From contig NZ_UIGI01000002.1 in the NCBI RefSeq assembly GCF_900446255.1, forward strand, positions 62,001 to 126,000: a DNA stretch of 64,000 bases. The letters run 5' to 3'. The notes beneath the pieces are model-generated. The model was not told the DNA's origin and did not search any database. It was given only the letters and a program-made list of their open reading frames with translations. Numbering within the stretch: the first letter of the stretch is position 1; each line of letters starts with the position of its first letter. This DNA is from Buttiauxella agrestis (GTDB taxonomy: Bacteria > Pseudomonadota > Gammaproteobacteria > Enterobacterales > Enterobacteriaceae). The translations under genes and the position numbers were made by a program. Below are positions 1-9,601 of the stretch, one piece after another.

Positions 1-800
1 GGCACATTCCCCTCAGCAATACGCAGCGCCAGCCCTTCAACCAGGGCAGTTTTACCCACACCGGGTTCACCGACCAGAATCGGGTTGTTCTTACGGCGAC
101 GGGACAGAATATCCACCATCTGGCGAATTTCATTATCGCGGCCAAAAACCGGATCAATTTTGCCTTCACGCGCCCGGGCCGTGACATCCACCGTAAACCG
201 GTTAAGCACCGCCTCTTCCTGGCTTAAATCGGGTTGCTTACCTGACGCCTGACCGTGTGCTCCCTCGACCGTATTTATTGCCCTGCCGATGAATTTCACA
301 TTACCGACAGGCTCCTGTATCAGCGCCTCCGGCCGTTCATCCGACTGCGCTTCCAGAATGGGACGCAACCTCTCCAGCTGGCTGGTGGTCAGGGTCATTA
401 ACGGCCACAGACCGTCGCAACGAGCAAGCCCTGGTGTTTCAATCATGGCGGTCAGCAGATGCACACTGCGGATCTGTTCATCACCGGCAAGTGTCGTAGC
501 AAGCCATGATTGCTTCAGCAACGACTGAAGGGAGGCTGACAGCTCCGGACGGCTGCGTACCGAGCGGGGTTGTGCGTCAAGGTGCGCCAGCAGGCTTTGC
601 CAGACAGCATCCATATCCCACTCATAGCGACGAGCGAGTACGGTCAGATCCCCTTCTCCCTGCTCCAGCAGCTTTAACAGCCAGTGCTCAGGGGTGATTT
701 CTGCATGGGCTCGTGTCTGACACAGTGAGGCCGCACCCTCGAGCGCTTTCGCACAGTACGGGTTGAGGCGGCGGAGCAAAACGGCGGACTGACTTTCCAT
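1..800 (-). CDS. clpV: T6SS sheath-disassembly AAA+ ATPase ClpV/TssH, N-terminal part (cut by window edge)
   Basis: Reading the minus strand from the ATG at 798-800 gives about 266 codons that run off the left edge with no stop. The start is preceded by a GAGAGA ribosome site. The product begins with a ClpV/ClpB-type N domain (residues about 1-150). A linker follows, and then the first AAA+ module with the stretch DPVFGRD and a Walker A box GEPGVGKT near residue 243. ClpV recycles the contracted TssB/TssC sheath of type VI secretion in the cytoplasm. It is the last visible gene of the tssBCKL-ompA-hcp-clpV order. The 180-bp gap to hcp holds hairpins that may uncouple it from hcp. Confidence 0.95.
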   Translation of the reverse strand, partial: MESQSAVLLRRLNPYCAKALEGAASLCQTRAHAEITPEHWLLKLLEQGEGDLTVLARRYEWDMDAVWQSLLAHLDAQPRSVRSRPELSASLQSLLKQSWLATTLAGDEQIRSVHLLTAMIETPGLARCDGLWPLMTLTTSQLERLRPILEAQSDERPEALIQEPVGNVKFIGRAINTVEGAHGQASGKQPDLSQEEAVLNRFTVDVTARAREGKIDPVFGRDNEIRQMVDILSRRRKNNPILVGEPGVGKTALVEGLALRIAEGNV

Positions 801-951
801 ATCTGTATCTCTCTTTTCTGATCGTTCAGGACACGCTACCGCCCATCGCTGTTCCTTTTGATAAGGAGACCAAAGCGCACGAGGTCAAAGGGCAGAATTA
901 AAAGTAACTTTTGCTGTCACCCGGGCAGATGACAGCAAAAGCCACCTCACG

Positions 952-971
952 GGCTGGCTTTCGCCAGCCCG
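952..971 (-). terminator. Stem-loop downstream of hcp
   Basis: A perfect 8-bp stem (GGGCTGGC/GCCAGCCC, 4-nt loop) starts just after the hcp stop. A second stem lies next to it (11 bp, 910-920 with 931-941). Neither has a strong U tract in the minus direction. They may attenuate transcription or set hcp mRNA stability ahead of clpV rather than end transcription fully. One AAAGTAACTTT palindrome (902-912) abuts the second stem. Confidence 0.5.
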
Positions 972-979
972 GTCGGGCA

Positions 980-1471
980 TTACGCGGTAGTGCGTTCGTT
1001 CCAGGAATCGGAATGAATGATGTTGCCGTCTTTGTAAGTCCAGGTGATTTTCTCGTAGCGCAGTTCAATCGCTTCGAGATGGTTGTGCTTCTCGTAAGAC
1101 GGGTCTTTGATGTCGTGCATTTTTGGTGCGACTTTCACCAATTTAACGTTCTCAAGCTTGGTGTTGAAATATTCAACTTCCTGGCCCGCGTCGTTGATTT
1201 TGTACCACTTGAACTCCGCAGATTTCAGGGTCTGACCGGTGGTCACAGCCTTGTAAAGGTACGGGCTTGAAGAGTCGATCTCTTTAGTAAAGAGGAACGG
1301 GGTGTGGATACGGGTGCCCGTCAGTTTGCCGGTGTTATTGTCGGTCGGGATGTACAGGTTGTGTTCCTGCGCAACCACTTCGATGCTGCCTTCGCGGTCT
1401 TTAACGTCAACAGAACCTTTAATGTCCGCGCCGCCGTCATCTTTCAGCCACAGATAGACTGGAATTGCCAT
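980..1471 (-). CDS. hcp: T6SS tube protein Hcp (TssD)
   Basis: 163 residues starting MAIPVYLWLKDDGG, the usual start and length for the Hcp1 family, whose hexameric rings stack into the inner tube of the type VI machine. The family pattern of a charged early segment (DIKGSVDVKDREGSIEV) and a C-terminal strand ending in the SW...T region is present. The start lies 3 nt after the stop of the OmpA-domain gene and uses a GGAG site inside that gene, so the two are probably translationally linked. The following hairpins and gap could give hcp a higher transcript level than clpV. Confidence 0.95.
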   Translation of the reverse strand: MAIPVYLWLKDDGGADIKGSVDVKDREGSIEVVAQEHNLYIPTDNNTGKLTGTRIHTPFLFTKEIDSSSPYLYKAVTTGQTLKSAEFKWYKINDAGQEVEYFNTKLENVKLVKVAPKMHDIKDPSYEKHNHLEAIELRYEKITWTYKDGNIIHSDSWNERTTA

Positions 1472-1474
1472 GAT

Positions 1475-3154
1475 TTACTTCTCCATTTCTTGAGTTGAAA
1501 CGCCACGTACATCCGGTGACGCTGGTTTTTCGCCCGGAATGCGACAGGCATCGGCCTGTGGCACCAGACTGATCTCGACACGCCGGTTATGCGCACGGCC
1601 ATCAGGCGTATCGTTTGAAGCAATCGGACGGTTGTCGCCGTAGCCCTGCACCGCAAAACAACTTTCCGGTACATCGCCGGTATCCCGCATCCAGTTGCGA
1701 ACGGATTCGGCTCGTTGCAATGACAGGCTCTGGTTAAGTGACACACTGCCGGTGTTGTCTGTGTGACCGCTAACAACGATCAGCCAGCCCGGTTTGGCTT
1801 TGATGCCCACCAGTGCATTGACGAGGATTTTGGTAGAACCGTCTTTAAGTAACGCTTTGCCGGAATCAAACAGCGACATGCTGTCAAGACGGACAATTTT
1901 TGGAACAGGCTTAAGTTTCGGAGCCGGGGGAGGAACATACGTATCAATCGCCTGTTGCAGTGCCAGCCACAGGCGTTGCCCCGGGTAATAGCCCAGACTG
2001 TAACGCAGCGGTTCACCCTGCCGCTGCCAGCGTTCAAGCAGAAGTGCATCCTGTTTCAGCGCTGCAAGCGACTGTGCTTTAGGGACGTAATGATTCATCG
2101 GAATGGCGGACCAGCGCTGTAAATCGGTACTCACCTGGCGGATCAGATCCCGGTTATTCGTCGCAGAAAAGCCCAGAGCGGCAAGTGAACACAGCCACAT
2201 CAACAGGACAACACGGCGGGTACGCTGACCTCCCTGTATCGGGGAAGCAAAAGGAGCCAGCAACGGCAGAACCGCATCGGGAAAGCGGCTGGCAGCGTCA
2301 TTGACGACGACCACAGATGGGAACTGCAAACAGGAACGCAGATACAGCCACTGTGACCAGACAGACTGGGGCTCCGGCCTGTCGGCACCAGAGCGCAGGG
2401 TCACGGCAAATGGGCGGACGGGGGGCGTCAACCGATCTGCTTTATCCAGTTCATCCAGCAAGGTTTCCCGAATAAACGCGAATGCCTGGCTGAGAACCGG
2501 CAATACCATCAGATTATTTTCCGTCTGCTGCCAGTCAACGAGTGCCTGAGGGGATTCATCAGGCGGACACACGACCGGACTGTCTCCGCGCACGATCACC
2601 CAGGGTGTGGCGGGTCCTGAAAACTCACAGCTCACCACCACCGGCAACGCAAATCCGGTCAGCGCTTTCATCTGCCTGACCTGCTGACGGAGTGTCTTCA
2701 GTGCCGAGCGTAAGACAGCCTCATCCTGATGCTGGTCCGGCAGACAGGCATACATCACGGAAAGCTGTCCAGCCTGGCGGGGTTGCTGCACCAGAATGCT
2801 GCGCACAATATCCGTTAACCGGCTGACATCTCCCGCCCTATACCACCAGCCCTGAGCGGTTTTTCTGAGTTGTTGCCCCTGAAATATCTCGTCAAGACCA
2901 TCACCACATACCAGTACGACTGGTCCTTGTGTATCAAGTAATGGCAATTCGACTGATGCTTCTGAACCATCAGCCTGCGGTGCGCGAAATCGGCAGTTTT
3001 TCCAGACAATCCAGCCAGCAACAATGAAAAGTATCACCGTAGCCAGGCTTTTAGAGACGTGACTAACGGGAATGAAATACCAGAGTAGCCACAGCAACAC
3101 CGCAGACCCTACCAGGGTATGTAAGACAACCGGGACGATGACTGATTTACGCAT
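1475..3154 (-). CDS. T6SS-associated OmpA/peptidoglycan-binding membrane protein
   Basis: 559 residues from the ATG at 3152-3154, which overlaps the tssL stop (TAATG). A longer upstream start at 3217 would lie inside tssL and is less likely. Two membrane segments occur near residues 5-50 and another near 330-350 (the VVLLMWLCSLAALGF stretch). The last ~120 residues are an OmpA C-terminal domain with SGHTDNTGS and NRRVEIS, which binds peptidoglycan. In the common enterobacterial T6SS order tssBCKL-ompA-hcp-clpV this protein follows TssL and is thought to anchor the membrane complex to the cell wall. Confidence 0.88.
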   Translation of the reverse strand: MRKSVIVPVVLHTLVGSAVLLWLLWYFIPVSHVSKSLATVILFIVAGWIVWKNCRFRAPQADGSEASVELPLLDTQGPVVLVCGDGLDEIFQGQQLRKTAQGWWYRAGDVSRLTDIVRSILVQQPRQAGQLSVMYACLPDQHQDEAVLRSALKTLRQQVRQMKALTGFALPVVVSCEFSGPATPWVIVRGDSPVVCPPDESPQALVDWQQTENNLMVLPVLSQAFAFIRETLLDELDKADRLTPPVRPFAVTLRSGADRPEPQSVWSQWLYLRSCLQFPSVVVVNDAASRFPDAVLPLLAPFASPIQGGQRTRRVVLLMWLCSLAALGFSATNNRDLIRQVSTDLQRWSAIPMNHYVPKAQSLAALKQDALLLERWQRQGEPLRYSLGYYPGQRLWLALQQAIDTYVPPPAPKLKPVPKIVRLDSMSLFDSGKALLKDGSTKILVNALVGIKAKPGWLIVVSGHTDNTGSVSLNQSLSLQRAESVRNWMRDTGDVPESCFAVQGYGDNRPIASNDTPDGRAHNRRVEISLVPQADACRIPGEKPASPDVRGVSTQEMEK

Positions 3155-3843
3155 TAACGTGGCAGCTCCGGAATGTGCGCCGACAACAGCGCCTGAAGCC
3201 ACAGATGCCCACCCCACCAGACAACGCCAGTCAATATGACCGCCAGCACAATCCAGAACCAGACTGAGCGCATCAGACTGTAGCGATGTTTACCGGTCCG
3301 GTGAACCACCAGAGACAAGCCCGCGTCAGGCTGAGGAACACGTTCAGTCAGGGCTTTGATCACTTCATCACGCTGCGTCTGGCTCACTGCCTTCAGGCTG
3401 TATAGTCCCTGAAAACCCAGTGCAATAACCCGGTGATAGCAGATCAGAACCGCGCTAATGGGTGCTGGCTGGCGAAGGACTTCGGCAATGCGATCCCATA
3501 ACGCTTCTCCAGCACGTAGCGAGCCAAAAAAACGGGCCTGAAGCGGTGCTTTACGCCAGGCTATCTGACCGGCATCAAGGGTGATTTCTTCTCCCTCTTC
3601 GGGTTTATCAGGTTTTCTCGCCATTACTGCTTCATCCAGCAGGGCACACTGGGCATAGGAGATATGGTCAATGCTGGCCTCGTCATACCCGGCACGTTCC
3701 AGGGCTTCACGAACGCTTTCCACCTGCCGGATGCACTTTTCATACAGCGCTGTGCCATCGGGAGTGACCGCACCCTTCTTCAGCATGGTGACGGTCAGCC
3801 AGGTTTCCGCCATCAGTTGGTCGATATCGATGTCCTGTCTCAT
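3154..3843 (-). CDS. tssL: T6SS membrane complex protein TssL (DotU/IcmH-like)
   Basis: 229 residues. The body is helical and cytoplasmic, with the DotU-like stretches YAQCALLDEAVM and FFGSLRAGEALWDRI. A single C-terminal membrane helix lies near residues 195-215 (WFWIVLAVILTGVVWWGG), as in TssL, which joins TssM and TssJ in the trans-envelope complex. The ATG overlaps the tssK stop (ATGA), and its own stop overlaps the next ATG, so the operon is translationally coupled. It lacks its own peptidoglycan-binding domain, which is supplied by the next gene. Confidence 0.92.
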   Translation of the reverse strand: MRQDIDIDQLMAETWLTVTMLKKGAVTPDGTALYEKCIRQVESVREALERAGYDEASIDHISYAQCALLDEAVMARKPDKPEEGEEITLDAGQIAWRKAPLQARFFGSLRAGEALWDRIAEVLRQPAPISAVLICYHRVIALGFQGLYSLKAVSQTQRDEVIKALTERVPQPDAGLSLVVHRTGKHRYSLMRSVWFWIVLAVILTGVVWWGGHLWLQALLSAHIPELPR

Positions 3844-5189
3844 GAGCGCAGCACCGCAAAGAGTTCAAGCTCCAGTTTCCCAAGCAATGCAGGCACATAG
3901 AACATGCATACACCCTGCTCCTGCATCTCACGGGCCGCAGCACTTTCCATGTCGAGGGCGAAATACTGGTTTTCCATCCGCACCGGTAACGCGGCAGGCA
4001 CTCGGCTCACAGGAATGAGTGGAATACCTTTCAGAGCGGCACTGTAAATTTCATTCACGTCATCAGGTGACCCTGCCTGGCAAAGTGCCGGGAAGCGATC
4101 AGCAATCTGCCACGCGGGAATATCGGAACGGACAGACAGATACAGGTCGGCTTCTTCACGTAAACGAATATCATGCAAGCTGGCTTTCCAGGTCTGGTCA
4201 TCAGGCCGGGACATTTCGAGCGCAATGACTCTTGAAGGAAGACTGGCTTCCAGCAGGCCGGTGATGAGCTCAAACAGAGGTGGGAATGCGTTGACCGGCT
4301 CTGCGTGGTCATAACCGGGAATGGCATCCAGGTCGTGCTCCAGAGAAAAGGTCAGCATGCTGCCAGCCAGTCGAGCAAGCTCAGCCCAGACCTGCTCGGG
4401 ATGTCGGGCCGGGAAACGTTCATACTCTGTCAGCACCCGGGCGTGGGAATTCAGGGCATTCAGGAGCCAGAACAACGAGACGTCAGCGACCGCAAAATCA
4501 GCCAGGCGCTCGTTGCTCTCACGGCGCATTGACATCAGACGCTGGCGGCGGGAGCGAAGCTGGCGATTGAGTAATACCAGGCGTTCACGAAGTGTCGGGC
4601 TGGCGGAGAACAACGCCAGCGGCGGGATAAACGCCGGGTCCTGACGCCATCCACCCTGCCCGTCCCGGATAAGTCGGGCGACCGGACAGGTTTTCCAGGA
4701 TTCATTACTCTCATGGGCAAACCGGATGGAATAATTGAAACGGGCCACGGCCATCGACTCTTCTTCAGCACCGAAGGCATCCTGAACCGTCACCCATTCT
4801 TCACGGTAGCGAAGCGGTCTGTCGGAAAGTACGCTTTCCTGCTGAACATTGATCACACCTGACTGCATCAACGGCAGCGCGATGACGACCGTGACCATAT
4901 CAAGACCCGCAAGTTGCGCGGGGTCGAGTTCACGAGGAACGGGGGGTAACTCACTGCATTGAGTGTCGATAAGAGAACCATCTTCCAGCCACAACCGCAG
5001 TTGTGAAATCTGGATCAGTCCCGATGAAAGCAGGTTGTCATCAAACTCGACCTTTTCCACTCCCCACGGGAAGGGAGACGCCAGAGCCGATACCCCGGCA
5101 CTGCGAAACGATTCCCATTCTGCCTGCTGCTGGAACTGCTGAGGGGACAGCAATGCCCCCTCGTTCCACAGTGGACGATAAATTTTCAT
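3840..5189 (-). CDS. tssK: T6SS baseplate protein TssK
   Basis: 449 residues from the ATG at 5187-5189 (MKIYRPLWNEGALLSPQQFQQQ). The segment LWNEG..L.PQ.FQQQ is the hallmark N-terminus of TssK, which connects the baseplate wedge to the membrane complex. The open frame extends further upstream to 5282, but that part overlaps tssC and lacks family similarity, so the shorter start is chosen. It is 13 nt from the tssC stop and overlaps tssL by 4 nt. Confidence 0.95.
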   Translation of the reverse strand: MKIYRPLWNEGALLSPQQFQQQAEWESFRSAGVSALASPFPWGVEKVEFDDNLLSSGLIQISQLRLWLEDGSLIDTQCSELPPVPRELDPAQLAGLDMVTVVIALPLMQSGVINVQQESVLSDRPLRYREEWVTVQDAFGAEEESMAVARFNYSIRFAHESNESWKTCPVARLIRDGQGGWRQDPAFIPPLALFSASPTLRERLVLLNRQLRSRRQRLMSMRRESNERLADFAVADVSLFWLLNALNSHARVLTEYERFPARHPEQVWAELARLAGSMLTFSLEHDLDAIPGYDHAEPVNAFPPLFELITGLLEASLPSRVIALEMSRPDDQTWKASLHDIRLREEADLYLSVRSDIPAWQIADRFPALCQAGSPDDVNEIYSAALKGIPLIPVSRVPAALPVRMENQYFALDMESAAAREMQEQGVCMFYVPALLGKLELELFAVLRS

Positions 5190-5202
5190 CCCTGCGACCA
5201 CC

Positions 5203-6747
5203 TTAGGCTTTTGCTTTTGGCATCTGGGAAACCAGCGACAAATTGATGTCCATGCCTTCCACCTGGAAATGCGGCACCGCAAAGAGTTTCACGCGGAAGA
5301 AGCCTGGGTTGTCTTCGATATCTTCCACCGTCACTTTCGCGTCACGCAACGGGTGTGATGCCTGAAGGTCATCGCCCGGATCGGTCATTTCAGTCACCAG
5401 GCCGCGCACCCAGGTATTGAGCTCCAGCTCAAGCAGGCGACGGTCTTTAGTGGTGCCGATATTTTCACGCTGGATAAGCTTCAGATAGTGGGCGATGCGT
5501 GACAGCAGGAAGATGTATGGCAGACGGGCATTGATACGACTGTTGGCCGTCGCGTCAGCTGTATCAAACAACGCCGGTTTCTGCGATGAGTTGGCCGAGA
5601 AGAAGCAGGCGTAGTCGCGATTTTTGTAATACGACAATGGGATGAAGCCCAGATTCGCGAATTCAAATTCACGGGTCTCGGGGATCATCACCTCAGACGG
5701 GATTTTCACCTGATTGCCGGTGCCCAGGTCATACAGATGGATAGGCAAATCCTGCACCGCACCACCCGCCTGTGGCCCACGAATCTGGACGCACCAGCCG
5801 TTATTGATAAAACTTTTTACCATGTTGGCAGCAAACGCAAATGACGCGTTGGTCCACAGGTATTTTTCGTGGTCTGGTCCCTTCACTTCTTCAACATAGT
5901 TGAAGCTGCGCACTGGCACGGTGTCCGGGCCGTACGGCAGACGGCCCAGCACACGCGGCATGGTCAGGCCGATATAGCGGGAGTCTTCTGAATCACGGAA
6001 GGACTTCCATTTAATGTATTCAGCACGGTCGAAGTAGTTACCGATGTCCTTGATGGCCGCGACTTCTTCCATACTGGATTTATGGAAAAACTTCGGTCCG
6101 ACCGAACCGATAAACGGCATGTGAGCAGCGGCGGAGACTTTTGAGATATTACGCAGCAGCGCAACATCCTGTGAGGACGCATCGAATTCATACGAAGAAA
6201 TGATAGCGGCAATCGGCTCGCCACCCGGCTGGTCGTATTCCATCGTATATGTGTGATAGTAAAGACCGCTCTGAATAATTTCCGGGGCATCCTCAAAATC
6301 CTGGCGGAGGTCTTCTTTGGAGACGTCCAGAATTTCAACCTTCACATTTTGACGGAAATCAGTGCGATTTATAGTGTGCTGTAGTCCCCGCCATAATCCC
6401 TCTACGCGCTGGAAGGCCGGGTGGTGCATCACTTCGTCAAGCTGGCGGCTGATCTGGCGGTCCAGTTCAGCAATGTGCTGGTCGAGTAAATTTTTATCGA
6501 GCTTTTCGACTTTCTGGCCTGACTGAGTAATCACCTGCATGAAAACCTGAATTCCGGCTGTCACTCGCTCATCAGCAGACGCTTCAGCCATGATGCTGGT
6601 GTCCTGATAATCAGTGATATCACCCAGGTTTTTAACGGGAGTCAGATTGATTTTTTCAAACAGTGAAGCGTAAACGCTATTAGGCGGAGTTTTTTCCAGT
6701 ACAGTCGTTTGCCCTTGTACTGAATGTGTTTCGGTATTTACGGACAT
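5203..6747 (-). CDS. tssC: T6SS contractile sheath large subunit TssC (VipB)
   Basis: About 514 residues; the start is either the ATG at 6747 or the one at 6753. The family signatures are clear: VEGLWRGLQHTINRT, PFIGSVGPKFF, RFLGRLPYG-like LGRLPYGPDTVPV, and a C-terminal DAKVTVEDIEDNPGFFRVKLFAVPHFQVEG. With TssB it forms the contractile sheath that drives the Hcp tube. It lies 41 nt downstream of tssB. Confidence 0.97.
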   Translation of the reverse strand: MSVNTETHSVQGQTTVLEKTPPNSVYASLFEKINLTPVKNLGDITDYQDTSIMAEASADERVTAGIQVFMQVITQSGQKVEKLDKNLLDQHIAELDRQISRQLDEVMHHPAFQRVEGLWRGLQHTINRTDFRQNVKVEILDVSKEDLRQDFEDAPEIIQSGLYYHTYTMEYDQPGGEPIAAIISSYEFDASSQDVALLRNISKVSAAAHMPFIGSVGPKFFHKSSMEEVAAIKDIGNYFDRAEYIKWKSFRDSEDSRYIGLTMPRVLGRLPYGPDTVPVRSFNYVEEVKGPDHEKYLWTNASFAFAANMVKSFINNGWCVQIRGPQAGGAVQDLPIHLYDLGTGNQVKIPSEVMIPETREFEFANLGFIPLSYYKNRDYACFFSANSSQKPALFDTADATANSRINARLPYIFLLSRIAHYLKLIQRENIGTTKDRRLLELELNTWVRGLVTEMTDPGDDLQASHPLRDAKVTVEDIEDNPGFFRVKLFAVPHFQVEGMDINLSLVSQMPKAKA

Positions 6748-6788
6748 CAGCATTCTCTCTGTTAATCCATTAAAAGACTCACCCTGTT

Positions 6789-7283
6789 TTATTCAGGAGC
6801 AAGGGCACTTAATTCGTCGCGTAATTCCTGCGTCAGAGCCGGGTCGATAAGAATTTTCTCAAGCTCTTTTCGGAAGGTAATATTGTCGAGAAGATTAGAT
6901 TTCAGATCGCGAAGTAAATTACGCATTGCAAGCATGGCGCGGAGCTGCGGTATCTGTCGGGCAACCTGTTCAGGCTCAAAGTCTTTCATTTCCTGGAAAC
7001 TAAGACTGATATTTTCTTCAGAGCCATCATCAGAAAGTGTATTCGGAACAGAATATTTTAATTCGGGATTTAACTCAGAGAGGACGCTGTTGAAGTTGTT
7101 TTTGTTAACATTTAATTTACTTCTCTCTGAGAGAGGGAGATCTTCTTTACCATTACTAAAATCTCCGACAGCCAGCAGTTTCAGGGGGAGCTCAATTTTC
7201 TTCTGAGCAGAGCCTGTATGCAGGTCTAGCCGGATGTTTACGCGTGCTTTCGGTATCTCACTTTGAAAGGTCGACTCAGCCAT
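6789..7283 (-). CDS. tssB: T6SS contractile sheath small subunit TssB (VipA)
   Basis: 164 residues from the ATG at 7281-7283 (MAESTFQSEIPKARVNIRLDLHTG), preceded by GGGAATGAT. The open frame runs to 7337, but the added residues have no family similarity. Family features are KARVNIRLDLHTGGAQKKIELPLKLL-type N-terminal strands and the helix with PQLRAMLAMRNLLRDLKSNLLDN. It partners TssC in the sheath. It is the first gene of the visible T6SS operon, facing a 660-bp AT-rich gap that should hold the promoter. Confidence 0.95.
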   Translation of the reverse strand: MAESTFQSEIPKARVNIRLDLHTGSAQKKIELPLKLLAVGDFSNGKEDLPLSERSKLNVNKNNFNSVLSELNPELKYSVPNTLSDDGSEENISLSFQEMKDFEPEQVARQIPQLRAMLAMRNLLRDLKSNLLDNITFRKELEKILIDPALTQELRDELSALAPE

Positions 7284-7947
7284 ATCATTCCCTTTGTTCT
7301 TGAACTGTAGTGATGAATTCCACGAATTTCTTAACAACGCGATGATAGAGCAAACGTCTAACTTAGATCAACTTTACAGATCAAAGATCTGCCATTGGAA
7401 AATTCTTAAGAATTTTCCTCTATATGCAAACAAGAAAGAACTCTGCATATGCTGTTAAAGTGGGGTTTGTTGACTGCTTTTAACATGCATGAAAGCGAAA
7501 TCCACCAAATGTGAATAAAATGGTAGTGGTATGTTGTATGGATGATCTTTAGTTGATCTAAATCAATGTTTTTAAGCGAATGGCTTGGGGCGGGAGTTTG
7601 TGATTATAAGTGTGTAAATATATTACAAGAATAGTCTTAAAATAGTCCGAGCGTGAGTGACTTTGATGTTTAAATTTGAATATAAATAATTGTAGTTTTT
7701 CGGTACGAAATATTTCTATTATTCACCTCATGAATGAATTTCTCATTGTATGATTTGCTCATCGTTTCAAAGAGACTGTTTATGGATATGAAATTGTCAT
7801 ATTGAGATAAATGTCAAAAAGAATGCAGGAAAGAAGAAGTGAAGCTTTCGTGTGTCGTTGTCGTGAAGAAGAAGGCAATACTCTTCGGGTCATGCTCTCT
7901 GTTTCGGTGACAAGAGCTTATATATCTTAATTCGCTAATGACGGAGG
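7284..7947. other. AT-rich non-coding gap upstream of the T6SS operon
   Basis: No credible coding frame. The stretch is clearly more AT-rich than its flanks. It contains an 11-bp inverted repeat TTAGATCAACT (7363-7373) / AGTTGATCTAA (7551-7561) about 190 bp apart, and several GATC sites clustered at 7365-7390. It should hold the tssB promoter, and its composition would suit H-NS binding (inference). Confidence 0.5.
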
Positions 7948-8832
7948 TTACCCAATATTTGAACCATTTTGAAGATTGCTATCCCGCCAGTAGCGTTTGG
8001 CTGCGGTAACACAAGCTTTGAGTAATACCGTATAGCCATTACTTCCTGGATGAACCACCTCCCCTACATAGTCGAGTAAAAGCAAACTACCCATCGACTT
8101 TACTAACTGAAAATCGTGGCTATGTCCTCCATTTTTGACTTCAATATCAAAAGTGGGTTCAGATAAGGGACTGAACGTGAAATTTTTCACGATGGCATAG
8201 CATGCGGATCTTCCATTTGTAGAAAGCCATTGGGAGTACCCATCTGCGTCACTGTGGCTCGTGTACTTTTCTTCTGGAAAATGGAATGTGGGCGCCACTG
8301 CTCTCGGCTGCGGCCACATTAACCAGCAGCTGTAATCATTGGGCTCAGTTATCAGCCGAACGAGCTCATTCAAAGGGACCTTGTGAGACTCATCCCCCAC
8401 AAGTAAACCCACAGCTGAAGCCAGCTGGTCTAGATTAATATTTGCTAGAAATGCATCGTGTCGACCGGAGAAACCCGATACCGGGCCAGCTGATTCACCT
8501 TGAGAGGAAAGCATTAACCCCATACTAAAACCTTTTGCACTCAGCCAGGTCCACAGTGCAGAGTGACCAGATGAGGAGGCATGCTCCGAAATAGCCGAAT
8601 TATCGTTGATATAAATAAAGCCTGGTGCTGCCGTTCTGTTTGCCTGAATAACGCAAGGTAAGCTGATACGTCCACCGGATTTCATAACGTGGTGTACGAG
8701 CTGGCAGGCTATCTCACTGTGGGTAAGCAAGGTGGTGTCAATATGCGGCCCATCATCCCCCGACTCCAGTTCTGCTAACGCAAACGATTTGAGCTCAATC
8801 AGGTCACCCTTGCCAGAAAATAATTCGGTCAT
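7948..8832 (-). CDS. Hypothetical protein, 294 aa
   Basis: A soluble protein with no recognised family. No signal peptide or membrane segment is seen. It is rich in Ser/Gly/His stretches such as SEHASSSGHSALWTWLSAKGFSMG and a C-terminal region KACVTAAKRYWRDS. It starts 11 bp downstream of the stop of the nuclease gene and reads the same way, so the two are probably co-transcribed. The product might act with, or protect against, the nuclease, but that is only inferred from position. Confidence 0.7.
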   Translation of the reverse strand: MTELFSGKGDLIELKSFALAELESGDDGPHIDTTLLTHSEIACQLVHHVMKSGGRISLPCVIQANRTAAPGFIYINDNSAISEHASSSGHSALWTWLSAKGFSMGLMLSSQGESAGPVSGFSGRHDAFLANINLDQLASAVGLLVGDESHKVPLNELVRLITEPNDYSCWLMWPQPRAVAPTFHFPEEKYTSHSDADGYSQWLSTNGRSACYAIVKNFTFSPLSEPTFDIEVKNGGHSHDFQLVKSMGSLLLLDYVGEVVHPGSNGYTVLLKACVTAAKRYWRDSNLQNGSNIG

Positions 8833-8843
8833 GATAGGTCGCC

Positions 8844-9335
8844 CTATTCCTGTTTATTCTTCTCTTGCTGGCGCCAGACCCACGGAGGAATCGGAGAGGA
8901 TTCACTCCATAAGCCAGAGTTGGCTTGTTGGGCTTGCTTTTCATACGGCAAATACGCCGGTACGGTAGGTTGTCCCTGATTGCGATAAACCCATGCATGG
9001 CCTGAACGAACCATAGATCCATTCATGTTGTACCCATCAAGCCAGATCGTTCCGAGCGTTCTCTTGTAGATATCAACTCCGTTAATCACAACAACGACAT
9101 TTTTGGATGCTATTGCGCGAGACAGTGCTTTCTTGGCATTTTGCCCCCATGCCTGGTTTTTCTCTGGTGCGTCTATCCCATACAGGCGTACCCGATAATT
9201 ATTTTTGGCTGAATCCAGGACCTGGACAGTATCACCATCCAGGACTTTAACGACTTTCCCTTCAATTTGCTCCGCAGCAGTGGTGCCGGTGAAAAGTAAA
9301 ATAAATATGAAAAGTAACTTTTTATCCATTTTCAT
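8844..9335 (-). CDS. Secreted thermonuclease-like (SNase) endonuclease
   Basis: 163 residues from the ATG at 9333-9335 with a GGGGA ribosome site. The N-terminus is a signal peptide (KKLLFIFILLFTGTTAA) that sends the enzyme out of the cytoplasm. An OB-fold nuclease domain follows, with DGDTVQV (metal binding) and RVRLYGIDAPE (catalytic Arg region). The later R and E catalytic positions seem to fall in NVVVVINGVDIYKRTLGTIW. Such small nucleases are common on conjugative plasmids. An AAAGTAACTTT site (9311-9321) sits inside the signal-peptide codons. Confidence 0.88.
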   Translation of the reverse strand: MKMDKKLLFIFILLFTGTTAAEQIEGKVVKVLDGDTVQVLDSAKNNYRVRLYGIDAPEKNQAWGQNAKKALSRAIASKNVVVVINGVDIYKRTLGTIWLDGYNMNGSMVRSGHAWVYRNQGQPTVPAYLPYEKQAQQANSGLWSESSPIPPWVWRQQEKNKQE

Positions 9336-9601
9336 TGTTTGTCCCCTGAACACCTGAATATGAAAGTGAGGCTGTGGGAGTTCTACGCACTGGTTCGATT
9401 ATATCACCGGCAATACCGGGGTTATGGCCGTCTGGTACTTCATTATTCAGTCCTGTCTGGATTAATTACGGAACATCCATATAGCCACTCAACCCCCCTC
9501 ATATTTAAGTGTTTAGCGAAAAGTTGGCATTAACCGGCGCGGTATAATTTTGCAATCAGAGATCATCTGATCTGCAAATAATTATCCTGACTGGAGTTGT
9601 C

